Assembly: GCF_000018405.1 (NCBI RefSeq)
Contig: NC_009943.1
Coordinates: 2,297,001 to 2,361,000, forward strand
Source: Desulfosudis oleivorans Hxd3
GTDB lineage: Bacteria; Desulfobacterota; Desulfobacteria; Desulfobacterales; Desulfosudaceae
DNA length: 64,000 nt
Direction: 5' to 3'
The stretch's first letter is position 1. The number at the start of each line of letters is the position of its first letter. Positions 7,331 through 17,222 of this stretch are shown in pieces. Below the pieces are notes generated by a model. That model worked only from the letters and a program-made list of their open reading frames with translations. It was not told the DNA's origin and searched no databases. A program made the position numbers and the translations under genes.

Positions 7331-9100
7331 CTATGCGGTCGGCGCCGGCTGGCTGTTTTTCCTTAACATCATTCCGGAAAGCGTCTGGCGTATCCGGGTA
7401 CCGTTTTCAACCACCTGGCAGCCGTTAATAAAGACCATGTCCAGCCCTTCGGCCGCATGCCGGGGATCGGCAAAACTCGCCCGCGTGCGGAAGTTCTCCG
7501 CGTCAATAACCAGCAGGTCGGCGTAGTTCCCTTCTTTCACCACGCCCCGGTACCGAATGCCGAAATGTTCGGCCGGAATGGACGTGCATTTGGCAACGGC
7601 GGTGGGCAGGTCGAGCAGGTTCAACTGGTAGACATAACGGTTGATGAATTTCGGGTAACAGCCGTAAAACAGGTATGACGGCCGGCCCATGCCCAGCAGA
7701 ATGGTGTCGGTGGAGATCATGGTGTCCGGGTCCTTGAGACCCGGGAAGGTGTACCGTTCCGTGAAAAGGTCATCCGGGTCGCTCATGGTTTCAAAGGCCA
7801 GGACCTGCCCGTCCTCTTCCAGCAGCAGGTCACACATGACATCAAACGGATGTTTGCCCTGCTCGGCGGCAATTTCCGTAAACCGCCGCCCTTCCAGCGG
7901 CTTGTTCTTTTCGCTGTTGACGGCCATGACAATCAGCGCGTCCCAGCCCATCTGACGGATAAGGTTCAGTGACCAGGTATTCTTTCCCCGGTGGGGCCAG
8001 ATGGGCCGGCCCTGCTCGATGTCCTTTCTTATTTCCTGCCGGGTGTCCCTGTTCCGCAGGCGTTCCAGCACCGCCTGCCGGTCGCCGCTCAGCGCCCAGG
8101 GCGGGAAAAAGGCCAGCAGATGCGTAAACCCGGTAGTGGTCGGCATCATGTCCATGCCCATGCCGATACCGGCCTGCCGGACGGTTTTCACCTTTTTTAA
8201 AATACGGTTCATCTCGGCGTCCAGCAGCGCGTCGGGTATCCATTGAACGGCTGCCCTGTCACGCCGGGCCAGCCACTTGATCACCTTCAGCGCCAGGGGA
8301 TGAAACACCGGGCCGGTCCAGGGCACCGAAAAAATGTGGGATATCTGGCCCCGGATGTTGTTGTCACCGGCCACCCGGGCAACCTCATCAATGGCCTTGT
8401 TCAGGCAGTTGCTGGTATAGGATCGCAGGTGACTGGTAAAAACAGCGTCATAGGCGGACAACGGTTTGGAGACCAGGGAGAGTTCCCGGGTGTCCGAATG
8501 CAGTCCCGGCGCGTACTGCAGGCCGGTTGACAGGCCAAAGGCCCCGGCTTCCAGGCTTTCTTCCAGCAGTTTCCGCATAAAGGCGATTGCTTTATCGTCG
8601 GCCGGTTTATCGGACAACCCCAGGGCGGAGATGCGCATGACCCCATGGGGGGCGAGCTGGGCGGAATTTAACAGCACGCCCGTCTTATCCATATGGTCCA
8701 TATAGGACCCCATTGTGTCCCACTGAACATCCCGCTCAAAATCCATTTGCGTGAACACTTCCAGGTAGGTTTTAATCCCCTCCCGGTTTGCTTCTGTTAT
8801 CGGGGCCAACGCCATGCCGCAATTGCCGCCGACAAAGGTGGTGATGCCCTGTTCCACCAGGGGGGTCAGCATGACGTCATGGTCGCTTCTGAAAAAGGCC
8901 AGGTCAGCGTGGGAATGAACGTCAATAAATCCCGGGCACACCACCCGGCCGCTCACGTCCTTGCGCCGGCCGGCCTCACAGCCGCTCAGGTCACCGATGG
9001 CGGCGATGGCGCTTCCCTGAATGCCGACATCGGCCGGGTAGGGTTTTTCACCGGAGCCGTCCACAACAAGCGCGTTTTCCAGAACAGTGTCCAGCCTCAT
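7331..9100 (-). CDS. N-acyl-D-amino-acid deacylase-type amidohydrolase
   Basis: About 589 residues of the D-aminoacylase branch of the amidohydrolase superfamily, which hydrolyses N-acyl-D-amino acids or related amides with a metal in a TIM barrel. From the chosen start, the HSHAD metal motif is at about residues 62-66, after VVCPGFIDV. GITTFVGGNCG, FGLSTGLQYAPG and SHLRSY follow, and GNYADLLVIDAENF lies near the end in the composite beta domain. The frame is open to an ATG at 9133, but ATG 9100 (MRLDTVLENALVVDG) has a strong GGGGGTAAAGAG site just upstream and fits the family N-terminus. It stands alone, divergent from the toxin-antitoxin pair. Confidence 0.85.
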   Translation of the reverse strand: MRLDTVLENALVVDGSGEKPYPADVGIQGSAIAAIGDLSGCEAGRRKDVSGRVVCPGFIDVHSHADLAFFRSDHDVMLTPLVEQGITTFVGGNCGMALAPITEANREGIKTYLEVFTQMDFERDVQWDTMGSYMDHMDKTGVLLNSAQLAPHGVMRISALGLSDKPADDKAIAFMRKLLEESLEAGAFGLSTGLQYAPGLHSDTRELSLVSKPLSAYDAVFTSHLRSYTSNCLNKAIDEVARVAGDNNIRGQISHIFSVPWTGPVFHPLALKVIKWLARRDRAAVQWIPDALLDAEMNRILKKVKTVRQAGIGMGMDMMPTTTGFTHLLAFFPPWALSGDRQAVLERLRNRDTRQEIRKDIEQGRPIWPHRGKNTWSLNLIRQMGWDALIVMAVNSEKNKPLEGRRFTEIAAEQGKHPFDVMCDLLLEEDGQVLAFETMSDPDDLFTERYTFPGLKDPDTMISTDTILLGMGRPSYLFYGCYPKFINRYVYQLNLLDLPTAVAKCTSIPAEHFGIRYRGVVKEGNYADLLVIDAENFRTRASFADPRHAAEGLDMVFINGCQVVENGTRIRQTLSGMMLRKNSQPAPTA

Positions 9101-9325
9101 CTCTTTACCCCCAATCATTTTGTGGTTTACCAATGCCGCGTCATCACTATGCTTTCAGAAACACATGGTATGTCAATCGATGAGGCCGGGTCAAGACGGT
9201 GTAATCGTCCTTAAATTACGGCTCGGGATGCATTTTCCCGCGGCGGATCGTTTTGTGAAATCAAGTTTCAAGGGTCTTTGCTGAAAAGAATGCTTCCGGT
9301 GGAACATAACCAGGCCATAAAACGC

Positions 9326-9364
9326 TTGACAATATGTACATTATTATGCACACTAATGTACATA
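9326..9364 (+). promoter_or_regulatory. Palindromic operator/promoter of the phd-vapC pair
   Basis: Inverted repeat TATGTACATTA (9333-9343) / TAATGTACATA (9354-9364), perfect 11-bp arms with a 10-bp spacer, immediately after a TTGACA -35-like hexamer (9326-9331). The position ~17 bp before the antitoxin ATG fits autoregulation by the antitoxin/toxin complex. A -10 at ideal spacing is not clear. Confidence 0.7.
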
Positions 9365-9381
9365 AATCAAAGGGGTGACAG

Positions 9382-9618
9382 ATGAAAACAGTAACATTCA
9401 CTGAATTTCGTAAACATGCGTCTATGCTTTTTTCTGCAGTTGAAGACGGAGAAACTATAACCGTTTTGCGCCATGGGAAACCTGTTGCTGAAATATCTCC
9501 CCCCTCTCAACCTGACGGACTACCTTCATGGAAAAAACCCGGTTTGAGACTCTCCATAAAAGGAACAGAATTGTCGTCAGCTATTTTAGAGGAGCGTGAA
9601 CGTGAAAACGTTCTTTGA
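9382..9618 (+). CDS. Phd/YefM-type antitoxin
   Basis: 78 residues: MKTVTFTEFRKHASMLFSAV, then EDGETITVLRHGKPVAEISP, the classic Phd/YefM DNA-binding fold with the conserved V-x-H/G-K-P-V-A turn. The remaining ~35 residues form the toxin-neutralising tail. The ATG follows AGGGGTGACAG. It overlaps the toxin start by several codons, and the palindrome at 9333-9364 is its likely operator. Lower GC than the surroundings suggests acquisition. Pairing of a Phd-type antitoxin with a PIN toxin is common. Confidence 0.85.
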   Translation: MKTVTFTEFRKHASMLFSAVEDGETITVLRHGKPVAEISPPSQPDGLPSWKKPGLRLSIKGTELSSAILEERERENVL

Positions 9619-10015
9619 TTCTTCAGCATTTGCGAAAAGATATATTGAGGAAAAAGGAAGTCAACTTGTTGACGACATTTGTTATAAAGCGACAGAGATA
9701 TGCCTCAGTGTTATCTGTGTCCCTGAGATAATATCCGCTCTGAATCGTCGACTTCGGGAAAAATGTCTTTCTCACCAGGATTACATTACTATTAAACAGC
9801 ACTTATCAGGTGATGTTCGGGATGCTGTAATAATTAATCTGACACCAGAAGTAATAAGAATGTCGACTGAACTTCTTGAATCCTCACCGCTTCGGGCAAT
9901 GGATGCCATTCACGTAGCGTGTGCTTTAGCTTGGAAAGCTGAGTTGTTTGTATCATCAGACAACCGACAGCTTTCGGCGGCGAAGAAGGCCGGATTGAAG
10001 ATAAAACCTGTTTAG
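9602..10015 (+). CDS. PIN-domain (VapC-type) toxin
   Basis: About 137 residues of a PIN ribonuclease: MKTFFDSSAFAKRYIEEKGS supplies the first Asp and the conserved S/T, VPEIISALNRR the Glu, RAMDAIHVACAL the third acidic residue and FVSSDNRQL the fourth, giving the quartet that binds magnesium. Two GTG codons are possible, 9596 and 9602. 9602 is preferred because GGAG at 9591-9594 then lies at a proper 7-bp distance. The gene overlaps the antitoxin by 17 bp. Known VapC toxins cleave tRNA or rRNA; the target here is unknown. All four acidic positions look intact. Confidence 0.85.
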   Translation: MKTFFDSSAFAKRYIEEKGSQLVDDICYKATEICLSVICVPEIISALNRRLREKCLSHQDYITIKQHLSGDVRDAVIINLTPEVIRMSTELLESSPLRAMDAIHVACALAWKAELFVSSDNRQLSAAKKAGLKIKPV

Positions 10016-10034
10016 AATGGCCAACAATTCACCG

Positions 10035-10060
10035 CACCAGACCGCTTACAGCGTCTGGTG
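10035..10060 (+). terminator. Hairpin after the toxin gene
   Basis: CACCAGA (10035-10041) pairs with TCTGGTG (10054-10060), with an inner CGC/GCG stem and one bulged C. It lies 20 bp after the vapC stop and has no T-tract, so termination is uncertain. Confidence 0.4.
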
Positions 10061-10143
10061 GGTGAAGGTGTTAAGCCGCGGATAAAGCCGTTTACCATAA
10101 TATTTTTCAGTCTTAAACACCGATAAACAGGAAGACCGCACCA

Positions 10144-10992
10144 TTGAACATCCTTCTTGAAAAGGCCCTGGATTTTTTGTCCTGCCCTGCCTGCTCGGCC
10201 AATGCGGAGGCATCCCTCTCTTTTGTCCGCGCCCCGGCCCCGGCCCTTCAGTGCACCGGGTGCCGGGCCAGTTATCCGGTTGTCAACGGCGTGCTCGACT
10301 TTCTGCCGGACTATCATGAGCATCGGCAGCAGGGCCTGGCCCAGTGGCTCATGGAAAACAGGGCAGTTGTTTCGGTATATGAAACGTATTTCAGGCCGGC
10401 CTTTACACGGATGGGGTCCCCCATTACCTATGAAGAGGAGATGGTATGGCTGAAAAGCGTTCAAACCGGGCGGCCGGTTAAAACCGTGCTGGACCTGGCC
10501 TGCGGCACCGGCAAATACGCAAGGATGCTGAACGATTTTTACGCGCCGGACCTTGTTTTTGCCGCAGACATCTCCCTGCCCATGCTTGAACAGGCCGTTA
10601 CTTACGCAAACGCCGCGGGCATTAAAAACATCCTTCACATTCGGGCCGACGCCGGTGCCCTGCCCTTTAGGAACAACTCGATTGACCGGGCAAACTGTTT
10701 CGGGGCGCTGCACCTGTTTCCGGACGCGCCGCGCACCATTCGGGAGCTTGGCCGAACGGTTTCTAAAGACGCGGTTTTTACCTGCCTGACCAGCAGAAAG
10801 GTTCGGCTTCTGTCCCCTGTGCAGAAAATATTTTCCCTGCTGATGACCTTTCAGTTCTTTGACGAGGACAAGCTCCAGCAGGCCTTAATCGAAGCGGGGT
10901 TCGGAAAGATGGATGGCGTGGTTCACAGGCAGATGGTGCTGATGTTTGGGGCCGTAAAAAAACAGGCCGGACAGCGGCATGGACGACCGTGA
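10144..10992 (+). CDS. SAM-dependent methyltransferase with zinc ribbon
   Basis: 282 residues with a TTG start preceded by GGAAG about 10 bp upstream. Residues 10-60 hold a Trm112-like zinc ribbon (LSCPACS ... LQCTGCRASYPVVNGVLDFL). Residues ~115-230 hold a class I methyltransferase core with motif I VLDLACGTGKYARML, motif II FAADIS, IRADAGALPF and FGALHLFPD. This domain pair resembles RlmA-type and UbiE-like enzymes, but the substrate cannot be named. It stands alone between the toxin pair and a small membrane protein. Confidence 0.8.
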   Translation: MNILLEKALDFLSCPACSANAEASLSFVRAPAPALQCTGCRASYPVVNGVLDFLPDYHEHRQQGLAQWLMENRAVVSVYETYFRPAFTRMGSPITYEEEMVWLKSVQTGRPVKTVLDLACGTGKYARMLNDFYAPDLVFAADISLPMLEQAVTYANAAGIKNILHIRADAGALPFRNNSIDRANCFGALHLFPDAPRTIRELGRTVSKDAVFTCLTSRKVRLLSPVQKIFSLLMTFQFFDEDKLQQALIEAGFGKMDGVVHRQMVLMFGAVKKQAGQRHGRP

Positions 10993-11146
10993 ATCAACCC
11001 GGTGCCGTGCAGTCAATTGTTGTCTCTGCATGGAAGAATTGATATAGTCGGTCGCAGCCTGTATATTTCATGAATTGATGAGGAAGCAAAGAAAGTGCTT
11101 GAGGTGGGGCTTTTGTGCGTCACCCGGAGAAAAACAAGGAGGCGGT

Positions 11147-11452
11147 ATGATAATGCTCGGCAGGAAATGGATCACACTGGTGGTTGTTCTGGCCATGATC
11201 ATGGTGCCCCTCGGTGCCAGTAGTGCTGAATTGATGGAAACCGAGGACCTCCAGATCAATGCGGGCAGCATGGTCGTCGACGCCCTGGTGGCCCGGCCCG
11301 TGGGCATGGTAATGACCGTGGCCGGCCTGGGCATGTTTATCGTTTCCTCCCCTTTTTCCGCGCTGGGGGGCAATTTCTGCCAGGCATGGAACACCCTCGT
11401 GATCTATCCGGGCAAGTTCACCTTTGCGCGGCCATTGGGGGATTTTGAGTAA
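11147..11452 (+). CDS. Small exported/membrane hypothetical protein
   Basis: 101 residues from the ATG at 11147, chosen because AAGGAGG lies 5-6 bp upstream; the frame is open further (11075) but that region is not protein-like. A signal peptide (KWITLVVVLAMIMVPLGASSA) is followed by a second hydrophobic stretch, PVGMVMTVAGLGMFIVSSPF. The end is GNFCQAWNTLVIYPGKFTFA, then RPLGDFE. I recognise the pattern as a conserved small envelope protein of sulfate reducers and relatives, but know of no assigned function. Confidence 0.65.
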   Translation: MIMLGRKWITLVVVLAMIMVPLGASSAELMETEDLQINAGSMVVDALVARPVGMVMTVAGLGMFIVSSPFSALGGNFCQAWNTLVIYPGKFTFARPLGDFE

Positions 11453-11490
11453 AACGGTGTCCCCTGCCCTGCGGCACACCGGCTTTTTTC

Positions 11491-12030
11491 TTACCGTCCG
11501 GAAAGACGGCGTTTTGCGAAAAACAGGGCCGCAATGGTCTTGGCATCCACAATCTCACCGTTTCCAGCCATCTTCATCGCCTCATCAAACGGTTTTGCAT
11601 GAACATGGAGTACCTCGTCTTTGTCCAGGTTCTGCCGCTCAAGGGTCAGGCCGGATGCCAGGAAGATGTGAATCCGTTCATCAGAATACCCCGGTGACGG
11701 AGCGATAACGCCCAGGTTTTCGAAATGACCGCCCCGGTAGCCGGTCTCCTCGACCAGCTCCCGCTGTGCGCAGGCCAGGGGATCGGCATCGGCACCGTCC
11801 AGGGTGCCGGCCGGCACCTCCCACACAAACCCGCCCATGGCGTGCCGGTACTGGCGAATCAGCACCACGGTGCCGGCATCCAGCATGGGCACAATGGCCG
11901 CGGCCCCGGGGTGGCGAAGGATATGCACGTGGGTGTCCACCCCGTTTTCAAGGGTGATCTCTTCGGTTTCCAGCTTAAACACCCCGGCTTTAAAAACAGT
12001 CTGCCGGTTTCTGACAACCACCTGTTTCAT
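11491..12030 (-). CDS. Nudix hydrolase, ADP-ribose pyrophosphatase type
   Basis: 179 residues from ATG 12030 (MKQVVVRNRQ). The Nudix box lies at about residues 75-97 (PAGTLDGAD ... CAQRELVEETGY). The proline after the box (SPGYSDERIHIFLA) is the usual mark of ADP-ribose pyrophosphatases. The spacing between the first Gly and RE is one residue longer than consensus. The ATG overlaps the TGA of the upstream nitrilase gene as ATGA, so the two are translationally coupled. The open frame extends to 12084 within the nitrilase gene, but a start there is unlikely. Likely role: house-cleaning of ADP-ribose or similar nucleotides. Confidence 0.85.
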   Translation of the reverse strand: MKQVVVRNRQTVFKAGVFKLETEEITLENGVDTHVHILRHPGAAAIVPMLDAGTVVLIRQYRHAMGGFVWEVPAGTLDGADADPLACAQRELVEETGYRGGHFENLGVIAPSPGYSDERIHIFLASGLTLERQNLDKDEVLHVHAKPFDEAMKMAGNGEIVDAKTIAALFFAKRRLSGR

Positions 12031-12839
12031 GATTTTCCCTTTGGCCCGGTTTGATAGCTTTCCGGCGCCCGCTCCTGAAGACACGGTATGTGCTTTCTGA
12101 AATTTTCCATCACGGCCCGGTCCAGGTTCGCCAGAATAACCTGCGGCGCGTCCGCCCGAGCAAGGGCCAGCACCTCTCCTGTCGGAGAGACCACCTGGGA
12201 GCCGCCGCCATAGGCCAGGGATGGATCATGGCCGCACCGGTTGGCCCCCACCACAAACAACTGGTTTTCAATGGCCCTGGCTTTCAGCAACGCGTTCCAG
12301 TGGTCAATCCGGGCTTCTGGCCACTGGGCCGGTACGATGACGCACGCGGCGCCGTCTAAGGCCAGGACCCGGCACAGTTCGGGAAACCGAAGATCGTAAC
12401 AGATCATCAGGCCCAGTTTTCCCGCGGCGGTATCGCACACGGCCCAGGCCTTGCCTTTTGCAAAAAAGCGCTCTTCACCGCCAGCGGAAAAAAGATGGAT
12501 TTTCCGGTACCGGCCGGCTTCCCGGCCGTCCCTGTCCATCACCACCAGGGTGTTGCAGATGCCGTCAGGCCCGGCCTCCGGCACGGAACCGGCGATCACC
12601 ATGCTATGTTCCGCGGCCTGAGCCGAAACAATCTCCAGAATCCGGGGGGTTTGGGCGGCATGGGCCGCCAGGTGGCGGTTGTCAAACCCGCAGGGCCACA
12701 GTTCCGGCAGCACGGCAAGGTCGGCCCCTTGCGCGGCCAGGCCGGCAATGCCGTCAAGCGCGCTTTTCAGGTTGACCTCAATATCGCCGAGGCGGGTGTC
12801 AAACTGCACCACCCCGGCCCGTATGGTTTTTGGAGTCAT
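12027..12839 (-). CDS. Carbon-nitrogen hydrolase (nitrilase/omega-amidase type)
   Basis: 270 residues of the nitrilase superfamily with the Glu-Lys-Cys triad: E46 in LAVLPELWP, K113 in YRKIHLF and C147 in LMICYDLRFPE. The CYDLRFPEL context is typical of omega-amidase/NIT2-like and deaminated-glutathione amidase members. The last residues overlap the Nudix start. Upstream (12840-12942) lies a hexamer array and no obvious promoter. The pairing with a Nudix enzyme fits a metabolite-repair operon, an inference from context. Confidence 0.85.
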   Translation of the reverse strand: MTPKTIRAGVVQFDTRLGDIEVNLKSALDGIAGLAAQGADLAVLPELWPCGFDNRHLAAHAAQTPRILEIVSAQAAEHSMVIAGSVPEAGPDGICNTLVVMDRDGREAGRYRKIHLFSAGGEERFFAKGKAWAVCDTAAGKLGLMICYDLRFPELCRVLALDGAACVIVPAQWPEARIDHWNALLKARAIENQLFVVGANRCGHDPSLAYGGGSQVVSPTGEVLALARADAPQVILANLDRAVMENFRKHIPCLQERAPESYQTGPKGKS

Positions 12840-12857
12840 CTGTCGCTCCTGTTTTTT

Positions 12858-12881
12858 CGATTTCGATCCCGATAGCGATTT
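12858..12881. repeat. Hexamer array (inverted orientation)
   Basis: CGATTTCGATCCCGATAGCG followed by ATTT: four CGATNN-type hexamers, the reverse complement of the ATCGNN arrays. Read on the minus strand it begins ATCCAAATCG, the shared left edge of the family. Confidence 0.8.
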
Positions 12882-12942
12882 GGATAAACAAACGAATTCG
12901 GCTCTGCCATGTTTAAAGCCGTTTTGAACAATGATGGTCGGG

Positions 12943-13782
12943 CTAACTGTTTACCCGGGCCAGGGTCAGGACATCCACCTGTTTTGCGCCCCCGGCCAGC
13001 AAAACCCGGGCGCATTCGTTGACCGTGGCGCCGGTGGTAAATACGTCATCCACCACCAGCACCCGTTTGCCGGCCACGGCCGATGGGTCGGTCAGGGCAA
13101 AGGCCCCCTTTACATTCAACATCCGTTCCTTTCTGGAAAGCTCGGTCTGGGACCGGGTTTTAACGGTCCGCACCAGAAGGTCCCGCTTGATCTTCTCCCC
13201 GGGGAACACCGTTCCCACGGCAGTTGCCTGCCTGTGCCACTTCCGGATCATGAGAAAGGACTGGTTGAACCCCCGTTTTCTGAGTTTCCCCCGGTGCAGG
13301 GGCACCGGCGTCACCAGGTCCACCTGCTCCGGATCATACCACCGCAAAAAAGACAGGAACAGCAGCATGCCCAGGGGACCGGCCAGGCCGGTGCGGCCGG
13401 CGTATTTGAACTTGTGGACCGCGGCCATCAGGGATGCCTCGTAGGCGCCCACGGCGCGGGCGCGGCCGAACCGCCTGGGAAAATCCGCGCAGGCCCCGCA
13501 CACGTGGTCCTCGGCATCCCGGCTGACAAACATGTTGCCGCAGACCGGGCAAAAGGGCGGCGTGATCGGCGTAAAGGCCTTGACGCAGACATCGCACAGC
13601 ACCGGCCCCATCACATGCGAAAAAGGATTTTCGGTGTCGTCAATAAAACCGGGCGGCGGCGTTTCTGAAAGGACGGCGCCGCTGGTTTCCCGGCAGACAG
13701 GGCCGCCGCAGGCGCAGCAGGCCGGCGGATAGACGGCATCCACAATCGACCGAAAAGCCGCGGCAAGAAACGGCGCTGTCAT
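12943..13782 (-). CDS. comF: ComF-family phosphoribosyltransferase-like protein
   Basis: 279 residues from ATG 13782 (MTAPFLAAAFR), 4 bp after the icd stop. An N-terminal double zinc ribbon (CCACGGPVC, LCDVC, FCPVCGN, VCGACADF) precedes a phosphoribosyltransferase domain with VTPVPLHRGKLRKRGFNQS and the PRPP-loop motif RVLVVDDVFTTGATVNEC. ComF proteins take part in DNA uptake and recombination in competent bacteria; elsewhere the role is unclear. The frame is open to 13887 inside icd, but that part is not conserved-looking. It shares a transcript with icd by spacing. Confidence 0.85.
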   Translation of the reverse strand: MTAPFLAAAFRSIVDAVYPPACCACGGPVCRETSGAVLSETPPPGFIDDTENPFSHVMGPVLCDVCVKAFTPITPPFCPVCGNMFVSRDAEDHVCGACADFPRRFGRARAVGAYEASLMAAVHKFKYAGRTGLAGPLGMLLFLSFLRWYDPEQVDLVTPVPLHRGKLRKRGFNQSFLMIRKWHRQATAVGTVFPGEKIKRDLLVRTVKTRSQTELSRKERMLNVKGAFALTDPSAVAGKRVLVVDDVFTTGATVNECARVLLAGGAKQVDVLTLARVNS

Positions 13783-13786
13783 GGTG

Positions 13787-15028
<1,242 letters not shown>

Positions 15029-15165
15029 TCTGTTTTTCTCCATTGTCTTGCGATTGGTATTTTTGTGTTCAACAACTGCATGAAGTGTCCGGGTATCTTA
15101 CAAAACAGAGGAATGAATGGCAAACAAAAACCGGGAGACCGGCCGACATCAGGTTCTGCATATTC

Positions 15166-15208
15166 AATCGCTATCGAAATCGGGATCGGGATCGGGATCG
15201 GGATCGGA
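15166..15208. repeat. Hexamer array, seven units
   Basis: Consecutive ATCGCT, ATCGAA and four ATCGGG hexamers followed by ATCGGA. It is the longest uniform ATCGGG run in the window. It sits in the 15029-15342 gap between icd and rlmB, where I see no gene. Confidence 0.85.
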
Positions 15209-15280
15209 ACACGCAGAGCAAGCATTGGCCATCAGTCGGGCGAACACAGGGTTCACCCCTACCGTATTTGAGAATGTCGG

Positions 15281-15343
15281 AGCAGCACAGTCCCGCCGAT
15301 GGCGGGATCAAGGTGACTCGCCCGAAGGGTGAAATATTCGGAT
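15281..15343. repeat. Paired dispersed repeat (with 61105-61165)
   Basis: It contains TCCCGCCGATGGCGGGA (a hairpin) and AAGGTGACTCGCCCGAAGGG. The reverse complement recurs at 61105-61165 with few changes. It lies just after the rlmB stop, so it may act as its transcript end. Confidence 0.75.
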
Positions 15344-16113
15344 TAACGACCGATGACGGCCTTTGCCCGCCGCTGGCGGAATGCCTCGTACATGGCAACG
15401 GCCCCTGCCACCGAGGCGTTGAGGGAATGAACCATATCGGTCTGGGGAATGGAAAGAATAAAATCGCACTTCTGACCCACCAGGCGGCGAATGCCCCTGC
15501 CTTCGTCACCCACCACCAGGGCCAGGGGGCCGGTCAGGTCGCTGTCGTAGATGGTCTGTTCGCCCCTGCCGTCCAGCCCCGCGATCCAGAGGCCGGCATC
15601 CTTCAGGGCATCCAGGACCCGGGCGATGTTGGTTTCCCGCGCAACGGGCAGGAACTCCAGGGCTCCGGCCGAGGCCTTGACCGCCGCGGGTGTGGGAGAA
15701 GCGGCATTGTCCTTTGGAATGATCAGGCCGTGAACGCCGGCGCACAGGGCGGTACGGGCCAATGCCCCCAGGTTGTGGGGGTCGGTGAGACCGTCGGCAA
15801 CAAGAATAAAAGGCGTGTCTGTTGACGGCACGGCAGCCAGCAGGTCCGCAAGCGGCACAAAGGGATAGACCGAAACACGGGCCGCGATTCCCTGGTGGAC
15901 CTTTCCCCCGGTCATCTGCTCCAGGTCCCGGGCCGGAATTTCGTTGACCGGAATGTTGTGCTGCTCCGCGGCCTGAAGGGCCTGTTGATGGGGCTGCCGA
16001 GTTTCCCGGCCGGATGCGATGAAAAGCGTGTCCACCTTTCGCCGGCCGGCGGTGATGGCCGCCATTACCGGGTGAATGCCGTAAAGGGTCTCCGAACGGT
16101 CCGGCCGTTTCAA
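15343..16113 (-). CDS. rlmB: 23S rRNA guanosine-2'-O-methyltransferase RlmB-type
   Basis: 256 residues of the SpoU/TrmH (SPOUT) family. An N-terminal substrate-binding domain (YGIHPVMAAI) is followed by the knotted methyltransferase domain with motif 1 PHNLGALARTALCAGV, motif 2 ALVVGDEGRGIRRLV and motif 3 SIPQTDMVHSLNASVAGAVA. The family methylates the 2'-O of a 23S rRNA guanosine (G2251 in E. coli) using SAM; TrmH-like specificity cannot be fully excluded. The TTG start overlaps the gmk stop as TTGA, so it is coupled to gmk. Confidence 0.88.
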   Translation of the reverse strand: MKRPDRSETLYGIHPVMAAITAGRRKVDTLFIASGRETRQPHQQALQAAEQHNIPVNEIPARDLEQMTGGKVHQGIAARVSVYPFVPLADLLAAVPSTDTPFILVADGLTDPHNLGALARTALCAGVHGLIIPKDNAASPTPAAVKASAGALEFLPVARETNIARVLDALKDAGLWIAGLDGRGEQTIYDSDLTGPLALVVGDEGRGIRRLVGQKCDFILSIPQTDMVHSLNASVAGAVAMYEAFRQRRAKAVIGR

Positions 16114-16742
16114 TCAGGCCTCCCTGGTGCCTGTCGATAGCGCTGAGCAATGGCCACCAGTTCCTCGGTGGCCCTGGAAAGATCATCGTTAAGCACCACA
16201 TGGTGGTACAGGTCCTTGCGGGCCATCTCCTGTTCGGCGGCGGCCATGCGGCGTTCAATGGCGTCCGGCGCGTCGCCGCCGCGCTTTTCCAGGCGCCGGC
16301 GCAGCTCTTCGATGGAGGGCGGCAGAATAAAAATACCGACGCTGTCCGGGTACCGGGCAAAGAGCTGCTCCGCGCCCTGGACATCGATATTGAGGACCAC
16401 GTCAATGCCCATTCTCAGGCGGGACCGGATAAAGTCGGCGGAGGTGCCGTAAAAGTTGCCATGGACCTCGGCCCACTCGGCCCACCGGCCCTGTTCAATC
16501 CCTTCTCGGAACTCCGCGTCGGAAATAAAATGGTAGTCCTCCCCGTTCTGCTCGTTTTTCCGGGGTGTGCGGGTGGTGTAGGAAATCGAACGGACCATGC
16601 GGGGCATCCGCTTGAGCAGGGCCGCGCACAGGGTGGTTTTACCGGCGCCGGAGGGCGCGGAAACAATAAACAGCCGTCCCGGCGCCCTGCTCAGGAGCTT
16701 GGATTTTACGGAAGCTTTTGTGGCTTGTTGTGTCTTACGCAT
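16110..16742 (-). CDS. gmk: Guanylate kinase
   Basis: 210 residues; phosphorylates GMP to GDP. The P-loop FIVSAPSGAGKTTL is at about residues 26-38, the GMP-binding SYTTRTPRKNE near 55, and GEDYHFIS and NFYGTS follow. DVQGAEQLF and FILPPSIEELRRRL are typical. About 20 extra residues precede the usual start; SAPSGAGK placement suggests translation could begin later, but no better internal start is evident. It is part of the yicC-remA-gmk-rlmB cluster. Confidence 0.93.
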   Translation of the reverse strand: MRKTQQATKASVKSKLLSRAPGRLFIVSAPSGAGKTTLCAALLKRMPRMVRSISYTTRTPRKNEQNGEDYHFISDAEFREGIEQGRWAEWAEVHGNFYGTSADFIRSRLRMGIDVVLNIDVQGAEQLFARYPDSVGIFILPPSIEELRRRLEKRGGDAPDAIERRMAAAEQEMARKDLYHHVVLNDDLSRATEELVAIAQRYRQAPGRPD

Positions 16743-16754
16743 ATCGGGGCAGGA

Positions 16755-17048
16755 CTATTCGGGCATCAGGTCCGGATCATCATCCGGTCCGAGCCGGTTG
16801 CCGTTGATGGCGGCAAACCGTTGAGAAATGGTCTCCGTATGAATGGCGGAGAGAATAACGTGATTACTGGCCATCACGATCACAGACCGGGTTTTCCGGC
16901 CCTGGGTGGCGTCCACCAGCCGGCCGGCCTTTTTGGCCTCGTCCTTCATCCGTTTGACCGGCGCCGATGCCGGTGAAACAACGGCAATGATGTCTTCGGC
17001 TACAATACGATTGCCAAACCCTATATTTAATAGGTTTTTTCGGTGCAT
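16755..17048 (-). CDS. remA: RemA/DUF370 family regulator
   Basis: 97 residues. [20 protein letters not shown], then [20 protein letters not shown] and [20 protein letters not shown], is the diagnostic RemA (YlzA/DUF370) pattern. In Bacillus subtilis RemA is a DNA-binding activator of biofilm matrix genes. In many other bacteria it sits, as here, between yicC and gmk. The C-terminal acidic tail [11 protein letters not shown] is extra. The gene ends 12 bp before gmk. The target genes here are unknown. Confidence 0.88.
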   Translation of the reverse strand: MHRKNLLNIGFGNRIVAEDIIAVVSPASAPVKRMKDEAKKAGRLVDATQGRKTRSVIVMASNHVILSAIHTETISQRFAAINGNRLGPDDDPDLMPE

Positions 17049-17222
17049 GAACCTGATTGCCTTTCCGGATAAACAGGGCAGACGACAGTTTTAAAAATCT
17101 TTCTTTAACACCGAAACGGGGCGGAAGCAAGCATGTTTGAATCCATCAATGTCCTTTTTTTGGGATTGGAAACCTTTTTCGTGTCCGCATAAAAGATGAA
17201 TGAACACAGGAAAAGATTCGGA

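Noticed and set aside
12931-13668. 245-codon plus-strand frame opposite comF
   Set aside because: Antisense shadow; comF carries zinc-ribbon and PRPP motifs on the minus strand.
15166-15208. Hexamer array as a CRISPR array
   Set aside because: Units are 6 bp without unique spacers, and no cas genes are present.
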